NCBI GenBank assembly: GCA_028696755.1
Contig: JAQVGK010000014.1
Coordinates: forward strand, 1 to 16,545
From: Bacteroidales bacterium
GTDB lineage: Bacteria > Bacteroidota > Bacteroidia > Bacteroidales > ML635J-15
Direction: 5' to 3'
Length of the DNA stretch: 16,545 nt
This document shows, one piece after another, positions 7,219-15,015 of the stretch (its first letter is position 1; the number at the start of each line of letters is the position of its first letter). The notes under the pieces are model-generated. The model saw nothing but the letters and a program-made list of their open reading frames with translations, was not told the DNA's origin and ran no database searches. Both the position numbers and the translations under genes were made by a program.

Positions 7219-9768
7219 ATGCAGATGAAAAAAATACTACTGATAAGTCTTACATTTTTATTTATGTTGTCGGCTTATGCACAGGACAATTTGATTACAA
7301 ACCTGAAGAAAATTGATTATTCCGAACCTAAAGAATACGAAATTGGTGGCGTTACGATTTCTGGCGTTCAGTATCTCGACCAAAATGTTCTTCTATATCT
7401 TACTGGACTCGAGATAGGTAAAAAAATCATGATTCCTGGCGATGATATCACTAAAGCAATTAACGTGCTTTGGGAACAAGGCCTTTTCTCGGATGTTAAG
7501 ATTACTCTTGTTAAAGTAATAAACGAAAGAGCATTCCTAGATATTTACCTCGAAGAAAGACCTCGATTGTCAAGATTTTCATTTACTGGCATAAAAAAGT
7601 CGGAGGCAGATGATATTCGCGATTTGATTAAGCTGGTTAAAGGGACTCAAGTTACCGAAAATACCATTCTATCTGCCGAGAAAAGCATTAAAGATTACTT
7701 TACCGATAAAGGATTTAGAAATGTCTCGGTTGTTACAAAAGAAGATGCTGATTCTGCTCTGGCTAATTCTGTTTATCTTACTTTTGAAGTCAACAAGGGG
7801 AATCGTGTAAAAATTGATAATATCATTTTTATCGGAAACGACAGCTTGGGCAATGATAAAAAGTTCTACAATTTCTATCGATCCGAAAAAGATATTGCCG
7901 ATGCTAAGCTTCATCGTGCTATGAAGGAAACAAAACGTAAAACATGGTATAATGTTTTTAAACCATCTAAGTTGTTACCCGACGAATATGAAGCTGATAA
8001 GCAAAATATCATTGATAAATACAATGAGTTAGGATATCGTGATGCCAGAATAGTTTCCGATTCAGTTTTTAATAATGTCGATGGAACTATCACTCTTGTT
8101 ATGAAAATCGACGAGGGAAACAAGTATTATTTTAGAAATATTACATGGCTTGGAAACACAAAGTATAATTCTGAATTTCTTAACAGAGTACTTGGAATTC
8201 AACCTGGCGACACATACAATCATAAGTTGCTCGAAGAGCGTTTGCTTTACGATCCAGTTGGCGTAATGTCTGTGTATCAGGATAATGGCTATCTATTTTC
8301 TAATATCAATCCTGTTGAGATTCTTGTTGAAAACGATTCTATAGATATCGAAATGAGAGTTTATGAAGGAAAACAAGCAAGGGTTAATCGCGTTACAATT
8401 ACTGGAAATACTCGTACTAATGATCATGTTGTTATGCGTGAAATTCGTACTCGTCCCGGTGCTCTTTACAAACGCTCGGAGGTTCAGCGTACAATACGCG
8501 AACTTGCTCAGCTCGGCTACTTCGATCCCGAAAAACTTAATGTTGATTTTCAACCCGATCCGGTAAACGGAACTGTTGATCTCGAATATATTGTTGAAGA
8601 AAAACCATCCGACCAAATAGAACTCTCTGGAGGCTGGGGCGCTAATATGATAGTTGGAACACTCGGATTAACATTCAATAATTTTTCACTCAAAAACATC
8701 TTTAATCCACGTGCTTACCGACCATTACCTAGTGGCGACGGACAACGATTATCTGTTCGCGCTCAAGCTTCGGGATTATGGTACCAAAGTTATAGCTTCA
8801 ATTTTACCGAACCTTGGTTTGGTGGTAAAAAACCAAACTCGTTTACAACTTCTGTCTATCACTCAATCATTTCTGATGATTATGCAACTTCCGATTCAAC
8901 AAATTATTTCTTTAAAGTTACGGGTGCTGGCTTAGGTTTAGGTCAAAGATTAAAAGTGCCTGATGATTATTTTACACTATACTCCGAGGTTGGTTACAAG
9001 CATTACAATCTTCTTAATTATCGACAATTTAGCTTGTACCAAACAGGAAGGTCTAATAACCTAAGCTTAAAAACTGTTCTCGGCCGACATTCATCTGGGC
9101 CAAATCCAATTTTCCCAACAACAGGATCAACTTTTTCTCTATCAATTGAGTTAACACCTCCTTATTCATTATTTAATGGTAAAGAATACACCGACGATAT
9201 GGCTGCACAGGATAGATATAAGTGGATCGAATACCACAAATATAAATTTAGTGGCCAGTGGTTTACTACACTTGCAGGAAGCCGAGATGGTAGTAGTCGC
9301 GCTCTTGTTCTAATGACTAAATTCGAATTCGGTATGCTCGGTATGTATTCCAATAAAGTGGGCCCTTCACCATTCGAAGGATTTCAGCTCGGTGGCGACG
9401 GCCTATATGGATACAATCTTTATGGTTTGGAAACTGTTGGTCTTAGAGGCTACACAAATAATTCTCTAACACCTTCGAGTGGTGGTAATATTTATGATAA
9501 GTTTACATTAGAACTAAGATACCCACTTTCTCTTGCACCTACTGCAACACTTTATGCAATTGGTTTTGTTGAAGCAGGTAATGCATGGTACTCATCTAAA
9601 AACTTCGACCCATTCGATGTTAAAAGATCTGCAGGAGTTGGTGTAAGAATTTATATGCCGATGATTGGTATGCTTGGAGTTGACTGGGGATATGGTTTCG
9701 ACGAAATCCCTGGTTCTACTGGGGCTAGTGGAAGTCAATTCCATTTTGTAATAGGGCAACAGTTTTAA
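7219..9768 (+). CDS. bamA: Outer-membrane assembly factor BamA (Omp85)
   Basis: Core of the BAM machine that folds and inserts outer-membrane barrel proteins. 849 residues: signal peptide (KKILLISLTFLFMLSAYA), five POTRA domains (roughly 40-115, 117-196, 198-305, 308-385, 387-470), and a C-terminal 16-strand barrel (about 470-849) with the RGY lid motif at 743-745 (LRGYTNN) and a terminal Phe. POTRA3 carries a Lys/Arg-rich insertion (KETKRKTWYNVFKPSKLL) of the kind usual in Bacteroidetes. The final strand ends in HFVIGQQF, an aromatic-terminated signal as in other barrel proteins. Two Met codons are possible (7219 and 7225); either leaves the signal peptide intact. Two Skp genes follow, as expected for its chaperone partners. 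Confidence 0.96.
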   Translation: MQMKKILLISLTFLFMLSAYAQDNLITNLKKIDYSEPKEYEIGGVTISGVQYLDQNVLLYLTGLEIGKKIMIPGDDITKAINVLWEQGLFSDVKITLVKVINERAFLDIYLEERPRLSRFSFTGIKKSEADDIRDLIKLVKGTQVTENTILSAEKSIKDYFTDKGFRNVSVVTKEDADSALANSVYLTFEVNKGNRVKIDNIIFIGNDSLGNDKKFYNFYRSEKDIADAKLHRAMKETKRKTWYNVFKPSKLLPDEYEADKQNIIDKYNELGYRDARIVSDSVFNNVDGTITLVMKIDEGNKYYFRNITWLGNTKYNSEFLNRVLGIQPGDTYNHKLLEERLLYDPVGVMSVYQDNGYLFSNINPVEILVENDSIDIEMRVYEGKQARVNRVTITGNTRTNDHVVMREIRTRPGALYKRSEVQRTIRELAQLGYFDPEKLNVDFQPDPVNGTVDLEYIVEEKPSDQIELSGGWGANMIVGTLGLTFNNFSLKNIFNPRAYRPLPSGDGQRLSVRAQASGLWYQSYSFNFTEPWFGGKKPNSFTTSVYHSIISDDYATSDSTNYFFKVTGAGLGLGQRLKVPDDYFTLYSEVGYKHYNLLNYRQFSLYQTGRSNNLSLKTVLGRHSSGPNPIFPTTGSTFSLSIELTPPYSLFNGKEYTDDMAAQDRYKWIEYHKYKFSGQWFTTLAGSRDGSSRALVLMTKFEFGMLGMYSNKVGPSPFEGFQLGGDGLYGYNLYGLETVGLRGYTNNSLTPSSGGNIYDKFTLELRYPLSLAPTATLYAIGFVEAGNAWYSSKNFDPFDVKRSAGVGVRIYMPMIGMLGVDWGYGFDEIPGSTGASGSQFHFVIGQQF

Positions 9769-9778
9769 CAAATCATTT

Positions 9779-9809
9779 TTTGGAATATAATTTGTAATTG
9801 CTAACTTTG
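9779..9809 (+). promoter_or_regulatory. Promoter of the first skp gene
   Basis: TTTG (9779-9782), a 19-nt spacer, then TAACTTTG (9802-9809) reproduces the Bacteroidetes -33/-7 promoter pattern with exact boxes. It lies 24 nt upstream of ATG 9834, just after the bamA stop. This is the best promoter in the window. Confidence 0.65.
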
Positions 9810-9833
9810 AAAACAATTTAAAATATTAAGACT

Positions 9834-10346
9834 ATGAAAAAATTAGTGATTTTATTATTTGTAACTGCATTTTCGGGTGTTATGATGGCTCAAAAATATG
9901 CATACGTCGACACTGAATACATCTTAAACAATATCCCAACTTACGAATCGGCTAAAACACAGCTCGACGAACTTTCTGCTGAATGGAAAAAAGAAATTGA
10001 TGCAATGAAAGAATCAATCGACAAAATGTACAAAGATTATCAAGCAGAAAGAGTTTTGCTTACCGAAGAGCTTAGAACAAAACGTGAAGAAGAAATCATG
10101 CAGAAAGAAAAAGAAATGCGTGAACTTCAACAAAAATACTTTGGAAAAGAGGGGATGTTGTTTAAAAAACGTGAAGAGTTAGTTAAACCAATTCAAGACG
10201 ATATCTACAATGCAATCAAAGAAATCGCAGTAGAAGGTTCTTATGCAGTGATTTTTGACACCGCAAACAGTCTCAACATGCTTTATACTGATCCCAGGTA
10301 TGATAAAAGTGATGATGTTCTAAAAAAATTGGGATATAAGAATTAA
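9834..10346 (+). CDS. skp: Periplasmic chaperone, OmpH/Skp family (copy 1)
   Basis: 170 residues with a signal peptide (MKKLVILLFVTAFSGVMMA, cleavage before QKYAYVD). The mature protein starts with the family strand KYAYVDTEYILNNIP and continues into a long charged coiled coil (about residues 40-120, rich in Glu/Lys, e.g. LRTKREEEIMQKEKEMREL), then returns to a short strand (YAVIFDTANSLNMLYTD). This is the jellyfish trimer layout of Skp, which holds unfolded outer-membrane proteins in the periplasm before delivery to BAM. It lies directly downstream of bamA, with its own good promoter. Confidence 0.93.
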   Translation: MKKLVILLFVTAFSGVMMAQKYAYVDTEYILNNIPTYESAKTQLDELSAEWKKEIDAMKESIDKMYKDYQAERVLLTEELRTKREEEIMQKEKEMRELQQKYFGKEGMLFKKREELVKPIQDDIYNAIKEIAVEGSYAVIFDTANSLNMLYTDPRYDKSDDVLKKLGYKN

Positions 10347-10357
10347 TAGTATATTTG
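10328..10357 (+). promoter_or_regulatory. Internal promoter of the second skp gene
   Basis: TATATTTG (10350-10357) is an exact TAnnTTTG box, 18 nt after an ATTG (10328-10331, 3 of 4 against TTTG), and 21 nt before ATG 10379. The geometry resembles that of the first skp promoter, so the second gene may be both co-transcribed and separately started. Confidence 0.5.
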
Positions 10358-10378
10358 GCAAAAATTTAAAATTAGGTT

Positions 10379-10879
10379 ATGAAAAAAATTATTGTTTTAT
10401 GTTTAGTGTTGGCAGCATCTTTAACAATGTTTGCTCAAAAATCAAGATTCGGTCATGTTGATTCTAATGCAATCTTTACTGTTATGCCAGAAAGAGAACA
10501 GGCAACTAAGGCTGTTGAAGATTATGCTCGTACACTCGAAACTCAGCTGCAGGAATTAAACAAAGAATTAGAAACCAAGTACAACGATTACATGGCAAAT
10601 CAGGAAACCTATTCTCCTTCAATTAAACAAATGAAAGAGGACGAGTTGGTTAATCTGCAACAAAGAATTCAGGCTTTTCAGGTTAGAGCTCAGGAAGATA
10701 TGCAAAATAAAGAACTCGAGCTTCTCGAACCAATTTACACTAAAATCCAGGATGCAATAAAGGCTGTTGGTGGAGAGAAAAACCTAATCTATGTTTTCGA
10801 TGTGGCTACTTTACTTTATATTTCCGACGAAAGTGTTGATATTACGCCTGATGTAAAAATTAAGCTTGGAATAAAATAA
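10379..10879 (+). CDS. skp: Periplasmic chaperone, OmpH/Skp family (copy 2)
   Basis: 166 residues, signal peptide MKKIIVLCLVLAASLTMFA cleaved before QKSRFGHVDS. The core has the same plan as the preceding gene: strand FGHVDSNAIFTVMPE, a coiled-coil stretch (about 45-115, LETQLQELNKELETKYNDYM and following), and a closing strand (KNLIYVFDVATLLYIS). The sequence is clearly diverged from copy 1, so the duplication is old. Two adjacent Skp genes behind bamA are a known Bacteroidetes arrangement; whether they form hetero-trimers or serve different clients is not known. A terminator follows 26 nt after its stop. Confidence 0.92.
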   Translation: MKKIIVLCLVLAASLTMFAQKSRFGHVDSNAIFTVMPEREQATKAVEDYARTLETQLQELNKELETKYNDYMANQETYSPSIKQMKEDELVNLQQRIQAFQVRAQEDMQNKELELLEPIYTKIQDAIKAVGGEKNLIYVFDVATLLYISDESVDITPDVKIKLGIK

Positions 10880-10904
10880 TTCCTGAAAAATATTTACTAA
10901 TTTT

Positions 10905-10930
10905 AATCCCGGAAAATTTCGGGATTTTTT
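10905..10930 (+). terminator. Intrinsic terminator of the bamA-skp cluster
   Basis: AATCCCG (10905-10911) pairs with CGGGATT (10920-10926) around an 8-nt loop, followed by a T-run to 10930. It ends 8 nt before the murI ATG, so either murI has a promoter within or just before it, or murI depends on readthrough. A weak TAATTTTA box (10898-10905, 7 of 8 to TAnnTTTG except the last base) overlaps the stem. Confidence 0.75.
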
Positions 10931-10938
10931 ATTGTTTT

Positions 10939-11736
10939 ATGAACAGACCAATTGGAGTTTTTGATAGCGGTGTAGGTGGATTGACAGTTTTAAAAGAACT
11001 GTCGGAAAAATTACCTTACGAAGACTTTATTTACTATGCCGATAGTATTAATGCTCCCTATGGCCCAAAATTGGAAGAAACAATTATTGAATATTCCGAC
11101 AAAATTATTAGGTTTCTTTTAGACAAAAATTGCAAGCTCGTTGTTATTGCTTGTAATACTGCTACTGCTGCCGCTGTTTATGAAATGCGAAAAAGGTTTG
11201 ACATTCCTGTTGTTGGTTTGGAACCAGCTGTTAAGCCAGCTTGCCTAAACACAAAAACTGGACATGTCGGGGTTTTGGCTACCGAGGGCACTTTTCGAGG
11301 AAATCATTTTAAAACTACTAGTGATAAATACAAAGAATACGTTACTCTGCATCTTCAAGTAGCAAAGGGACTGGTGGAATTTGCCGAAAATGGAATTTTC
11401 AATGGCCCCGAAGTTGAAAATCTGGTAAAACAATACGTTAATCCTCTAATTGAGCAAAATGTTGATCAACTTGTACTTGGCTGCACTCATTATCCTCTCT
11501 TCGTTGATGTAATTCAAGCTGTTGCTGGACAAGGTGTTGCTGTTATCGACTCTGCAGAAGCAGTTGCCCGACGAACCAAGGATATTTTGATGACTCAGAA
11601 GATTTTTAGGAAAGAAACAGAAAATCCTACGATAAAGATATACTCGACAGGAGATAAGAAAATTCTTGAAAATGTAGTTTTAAATTTGTTTTTTGTTGAA
11701 TTAAATAATGGTCAGGTAGAATTAAATTTTATTTAG
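10939..11736 (+). CDS. murI: Glutamate racemase
   Basis: Cytosolic cofactor-independent racemase that turns L- into D-glutamate for peptidoglycan stem peptides. 265 residues, normal length. Motifs: PIGVFDSGVGGLTVL (4-18, Asp9-Ser10 in the active site), YADSINAPYG (33-42), IACNTATA (70-77) with catalytic Cys72, and LGCTHYPL (180-187) with the second catalytic Cys182 and His184. The start is ATG 10939, and the sequence runs clean to a TAG stop. The gene lies 8 nt beyond a terminator hairpin and 63 bp before the LytTR gene, so it may be a single-gene unit. D-Glu supply fits the envelope theme of the upstream cluster. Confidence 0.96.
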   Translation: MNRPIGVFDSGVGGLTVLKELSEKLPYEDFIYYADSINAPYGPKLEETIIEYSDKIIRFLLDKNCKLVVIACNTATAAAVYEMRKRFDIPVVGLEPAVKPACLNTKTGHVGVLATEGTFRGNHFKTTSDKYKEYVTLHLQVAKGLVEFAENGIFNGPEVENLVKQYVNPLIEQNVDQLVLGCTHYPLFVDVIQAVAGQGVAVIDSAEAVARRTKDILMTQKIFRKETENPTIKIYSTGDKKILENVVLNLFFVELNNGQVELNFI

Positions 11737-11799
11737 CGAACATTAAACAACATTTTATTGTCTTAAGCGTATAAAAATTTGTTAAGCTAAACCTGCCCT

Positions 11800-12501
11800 A
11801 TGAATTGTTTAATTATTGATGATGACCCGATTATTCAAAAGCAGTTATCCGCTTTTGTTACAAAATCTGATTTGCTTGAACTAAAAGGCAGTTTTAAGAA
11901 TCCTACTGAGGCATTTCCTACATTAAAAGACGGGGATATTGATATTGTTTTTCTCGATATTGAAATGCCCGAAATGAGTGGCCTCGAATTTCTTGATGAG
12001 ATTGAAAATGAATTTGCAATTATTATAATTTCGGGCGATAGAAAATACGCTCTCGATACTTTTGAGTATGATGTTACCGATTATTTACTTAAGCCAGTCG
12101 AGTACAGCCGTTTTATAAAATCTGTGAACAGGGCGGTTGAACGTAATATCGAACGAAATAGCGGGATTAAAAAAGACAGAATTTTTATCAAAATATTAAA
12201 CTCCTTCGTCAGAATTTTTGTGGATGATATTATTAGTGTGGAGAATGGGAAAGACAAAAAAACAATTATTACTAAAAAGAAGTCATTTAATGTGATGACA
12301 AACCTTTTTGATACTTCGGTATTTGTGGGGAAGGAGAATTTTTTCAAAATTAATGATGCTTTTATTGTTAATCTCAACGAAATAAGCGATGTTTGTGACA
12401 ATTATCTGATATTTAAAAATAGGGATGTCATGGACAAAGTTTGTGTTGAGGCTAATACTGCCCGTGAGATTTCTCAACGAATTGGAAATGTAAAAGCATG
12501 A
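11800..12501 (+). CDS. LytTR-family response regulator
   Basis: 233 residues. The receiver domain covers about 1-120: acidic triad Asp7-Asp8-Asp9, phospho-acceptor Asp53 (VFLDIEMPEMSG), Ser78 at the switch position (IIISGD) and Lys98-Pro99 (DYLLKPVEYSRF). The C-terminal part (about 130-230; RIFIKILNSFVRIFVDDIISVE, then FKINDAFIVNLNEIS) matches the LytTR DNA-binding domain, with the characteristic strand IFIK and the NLNEI pattern. This is the common Bacteroidetes LytR/AlgR-type regulator. No sensor kinase is beside it, so its partner lies elsewhere and the target genes are unknown. The start ATG 11800 is the first Met and places the DDD motif correctly. Its stop overlaps the start of the aminotransferase gene by 4 nt (ATGA). 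Confidence 0.92.
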   Translation: MNCLIIDDDPIIQKQLSAFVTKSDLLELKGSFKNPTEAFPTLKDGDIDIVFLDIEMPEMSGLEFLDEIENEFAIIIISGDRKYALDTFEYDVTDYLLKPVEYSRFIKSVNRAVERNIERNSGIKKDRIFIKILNSFVRIFVDDIISVENGKDKKTIITKKKSFNVMTNLFDTSVFVGKENFFKINDAFIVNLNEISDVCDNYLIFKNRDVMDKVCVEANTAREISQRIGNVKA

Positions 12502-13682
12502 TGAGTAACAGAGAACTATTCCTTAATTATCTTGGTCAAACATCCGAATCACCGTATCTACTCGAAATTGAACGAGCCGAAGGTGTGTTTTTGTACGACC
12601 CCCAAAATAAAAAATATTTCGATCTTATTTCTGGTGTTTCGGTAAGTAGCCTTGGGCATAATTTCGAACCAGTACGAAAAGCTGCCGAAGTACAGTTGAA
12701 AAAGCACATGCACTTGATGGTTTATGGCGAATTTATTCAGGAACCACAAGCTAAACTCGCCGAGTATCTTGTTAAAATGTTACCCAATCCTTTAAATTCG
12801 GTTTACCTTGTTAATAGTGGTAGCGAAGCGGTTGAAGGAGCTGTAAAGCTCGCAAAAAGATATACTGGACGTACAAAAATGTGCTCTTTTGTTAACGCAT
12901 ACCACGGAAGCTCTCACGCGGCTCTAAGTTTATGCGGAAATGAGGATTTTAAATCTGCGTTCCGACCACTTTTGCCCGAAGTTTATATTCTTGAAATAAA
13001 CAATTACCAAAGTCTCGACTTTATTGATGAGGATACAGCTTGTGTAATTATTGAACCAATTCAAGCCGAAGCTGGAGTGGTTATACCAGATAAAGCCTGG
13101 TTTTTAAAGCTTCGCGAGAAATGTGCCGAAAAGGGTTGTTTATTAATTGCTGACGAAATTCAAACTGGTTTTGGTCGAACAGGAAAAATGTTCGGATTTC
13201 AAAACTTTGACGTTGTTCCAGATATTGTATGCTTCGCCAAGGCTTTGGGGGGCGGGATGCCTATTGGTGCTTTTGCCGCCAGTCGTGAGATTATGCACTC
13301 ATTTACTTCAAATCCTGTGCTCGGACATATTACAACATTTGGTGGTCATCCAGTATCGGCAGCTGCATCTTTAGCAGCAATTTCGTTTATTAACGAATCG
13401 GGAATTGTTGATGACGTAAATAGAAAAGAACAGTTATTCAGGAAGAATCTTATACATGATAAAATTCTTGATATTCGTGGCATAGGTCTTTTATTAGCTG
13501 TCGAGATTGGTGGGTTTGATAATGTCATCAAGCTTGTGAAACAAGGTCTTGCCGATGGATTTGTAACAGATTGGTTTATTTTTCACGACTCTGCATTCAG
13601 AATCGCTCCTCCGCTAAATATTTCCGACAACGAAATAATCGAAGCATGCAATTTAATTAAATCTGCTCTTGGAAAAATATAA
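12498..13682 (+). CDS. Class-III PLP-dependent aminotransferase
   Basis: 394 residues, a full fold-type I ornithine-aminotransferase-like enzyme. NSGSEAVEGAVKLAKRYTG and NAYHGSSHAALSL are the phosphate-binding and pyridine-stacking segments. ADEIQTGFGRTGKMFGF carries Asp219, which contacts the pyridine nitrogen; AKALGGGMPIG has the Schiff-base Lys248; TTFGGHPV holds the other phosphate contact. The Asp-Lys spacing of 29 is the same as in E. coli ArgD (Asp226/Lys255). ArgD-type acetylornithine enzymes have an Arg directly after the His-Gly pair (FHGR); here it is Ser, so the amino donor and acceptor are not predictable and an ArgD label would be unsafe. The ATG at 12498 overlaps the LytTR stop; a second ATG at 12501 is equally usable. 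A terminator follows at 13751. Confidence 0.9.
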   Translation: MMSNRELFLNYLGQTSESPYLLEIERAEGVFLYDPQNKKYFDLISGVSVSSLGHNFEPVRKAAEVQLKKHMHLMVYGEFIQEPQAKLAEYLVKMLPNPLNSVYLVNSGSEAVEGAVKLAKRYTGRTKMCSFVNAYHGSSHAALSLCGNEDFKSAFRPLLPEVYILEINNYQSLDFIDEDTACVIIEPIQAEAGVVIPDKAWFLKLREKCAEKGCLLIADEIQTGFGRTGKMFGFQNFDVVPDIVCFAKALGGGMPIGAFAASREIMHSFTSNPVLGHITTFGGHPVSAAASLAAISFINESGIVDDVNRKEQLFRKNLIHDKILDIRGIGLLLAVEIGGFDNVIKLVKQGLADGFVTDWFIFHDSAFRIAPPLNISDNEIIEACNLIKSALGKI

Positions 13683-13750
13683 ATAAAATCAAGGTTCCGC
13701 AAATTTCATGGCATAACGCGTGGAAGACAGGACGGGCTACACAAACGCAA

Positions 13751-13791
13751 AGAGAACTTGTCGCTTTCTCCGCAAGCTCCAAGTTTTTTTT
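13751..13791 (+). terminator. Intrinsic terminator of the LytTR-aminotransferase operon
   Basis: AACTTG (13755-13760) pairs with CAAGTT (13780-13785), with an inner GCTT/AAGC stem (13763-13766 with 13774-13777) and weaker outer pairs, followed by eight T (13784-13791). It stands about 70 nt after the aminotransferase stop. Confidence 0.7.
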
Positions 13792-13882
13792 GAACGCGAA
13801 TTGAATGATACTGGTGTCAGCAAAATTGGCTTCTCGAGCTTCGGTTCGTCAATTGGCTTCTCCGAGCTTTGGTTCGCGTTCA
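13791..13882. repeat. Inverted repeat enclosing a tandem 27-bp repeat
   Basis: TGAACGCGAA (13791-13800) and TTCGCGTTCA (13873-13882) are a perfect 10-bp inverted repeat that extends with wobble pairs. Between them are two adjacent copies of a 27/28-bp unit beginning AATTGGCTTCT: 13824-13850 and 13851-13878, differing by one inserted base and a few substitutions. A truncated third copy (AATTGGGTTCTCC) is at 13924-13936. CAGCAAAA occurs on both sides (13818-13825, 13898-13905). The stretch is richer in G+C than its surroundings and has no convincing gene. Confidence 0.75.
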
Positions 13883-14058
13883 GTTTTAATAGGCGCCAGC
13901 AAAAATGCTTGGATAAATTTGATAATTGGGTTCTCCTTGAACAGCATTAGCCCTTAGTTCGATTCGTGTAGATTCGAATTTGCATATGTACAAAGTTGAC
14001 AATAACTAATTTAGTAGCCTTTACATTATTATCCACTCTAATTAGTCGAAATTTATTC

Positions 14059-14066
14059 TATTTTTG
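14059..14066 (+). promoter_or_regulatory. Probable -7 box for the exported-protein/receiver unit
   Basis: TATTTTTG fits TAnnTTTG and lies 46 nt upstream of ATG 14113 in AT-rich DNA. No matching TTTG -33 box at the usual distance was seen. Confidence 0.45.
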
Positions 14067-14112
14067 CAAAATAAAACCGAAACTTTACGTTTATAAAATG
14101 TGAAGAAAGTTT

Positions 14113-15003
14113 ATGAGAGGGATTAAAAAAATATTGATTTTATTGGCAATGCTTTCGGCGTTTACAAATCTTAACGCGAAGGAAATCCCTTATTCCGAAG
14201 AGGTCGATTCACTGGCCGAATTGTTTAATAGCATTGCGAATACAAAATCTGATAAGCTCAAGAAAGAGATTAATACTTATCTTATTGGTTACCTCAAAAG
14301 TTTCCTCGAAAGTTCTGAATCGTTGAGTGCTGATTTTAGCAAAGTTAAGAACTTATCTGTTTTAAAATCTGACGACAACTTGCTAAGAATCTATACTTGG
14401 AATCTCGCTTATTATGATGGCTCTTTTCAATATTTTGGATTCTTGCAGTACAAGGATAAAAAGGGTGTGAAAATATATTTTCTGGATGATAAGAAATTTG
14501 GTGCTGGTGACGAAACACGACTGTATCAAACAAACTCGGAGTGGTATGGCGCAATTTACTACGAGATTATTACTAAAAAATGGAACTCGTTAACCTATTA
14601 CACCTTGATTGGATACGATGGAGCCGATTTTTTGCTAAATCGCAAAGTTGTTGAAGTGTTGTACTTCGATCGTAGGGGAATTCCTGTATTTGGCAAAAAA
14701 TTATTTAAGCTTAACCGAACAACTACTGGACGGCTCATTTTTGAATATGCCGACAGGGCTACAATGATATTAAGGTATAATGCAAAGCAGGACATGATAA
14801 TTCTTGATCATCTTGCCCCTCCAGAACCTCGATTTACAAACTTGTTTCATTATTACGGGCCTGATTTTTCGTATGATGCTTTTATTTTTCGAGGCGGAAA
14901 GTGGATTCTTCAATCGGATATAGACCCAGATGTTGCAATTAATTACAAGCGCGAACCAAAAATAAACAGCTTAAAAAAAAGAGGAGTGTCAAAAAACTTT
15001 TAA
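14113..15003 (+). CDS. Exported protein of unknown function
   Basis: 296 residues with a signal peptide (MRGIKKILILLAMLSAFTNLNA, cleavage before KEI), so it is periplasmic or surface-bound; there is no lipobox Cys. The first third (about 25-80) looks helical and charged. The rest is strand-rich with many Tyr/Trp, including YYTLIGYDGADFL and, near the end, FHYYGPDFSYDAFIFRGGKWIL, which I associate with conserved uncharacterised Bacteroidetes proteins. No catalytic motif is recognisable. The C-terminal tail is basic (YKREPKINSLKKRGVSKNF). Its stop is 12 nt before the receiver-like gene, so the two probably form one transcript and may act together at the cell envelope. Confidence 0.75.
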   Translation: MRGIKKILILLAMLSAFTNLNAKEIPYSEEVDSLAELFNSIANTKSDKLKKEINTYLIGYLKSFLESSESLSADFSKVKNLSVLKSDDNLLRIYTWNLAYYDGSFQYFGFLQYKDKKGVKIYFLDDKKFGAGDETRLYQTNSEWYGAIYYEIITKKWNSLTYYTLIGYDGADFLLNRKVVEVLYFDRRGIPVFGKKLFKLNRTTTGRLIFEYADRATMILRYNAKQDMIILDHLAPPEPRFTNLFHYYGPDFSYDAFIFRGGKWILQSDIDPDVAINYKREPKINSLKKRGVSKNF

Positions 15004-15015
15004 AACAGATTATTG

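Larger units (their letters stand above)
13683..14112. other. Gene-free gap (430 bp)
   Basis: Holds the aminotransferase terminator, the repeat cluster at 13791-13936, and an AT-rich tail leading to the next gene. An open frame at 13720-13950 has no signal peptide or family resemblance and runs across both the terminator and the repeats, so I do not count it as a gene. A TATTTTTG box (14059-14066, TAnnTTTG) precedes the next gene by 46 nt. Confidence 0.8.

Noticed and set aside
8293..8616. Antisense open frames within bamA and other genes
   Set aside because: They are shadows of strongly coding plus-strand frames and have no family features.
13720..13950. 76-codon open frame in the gap after the aminotransferase
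   Set aside because: It crosses the terminator and the tandem repeats and resembles no protein family.
13956..13978. GTTCGATTC, resembling a tRNA T-loop
   Set aside because: The flanking bases do not form a T-stem and no other tRNA arm is nearby.
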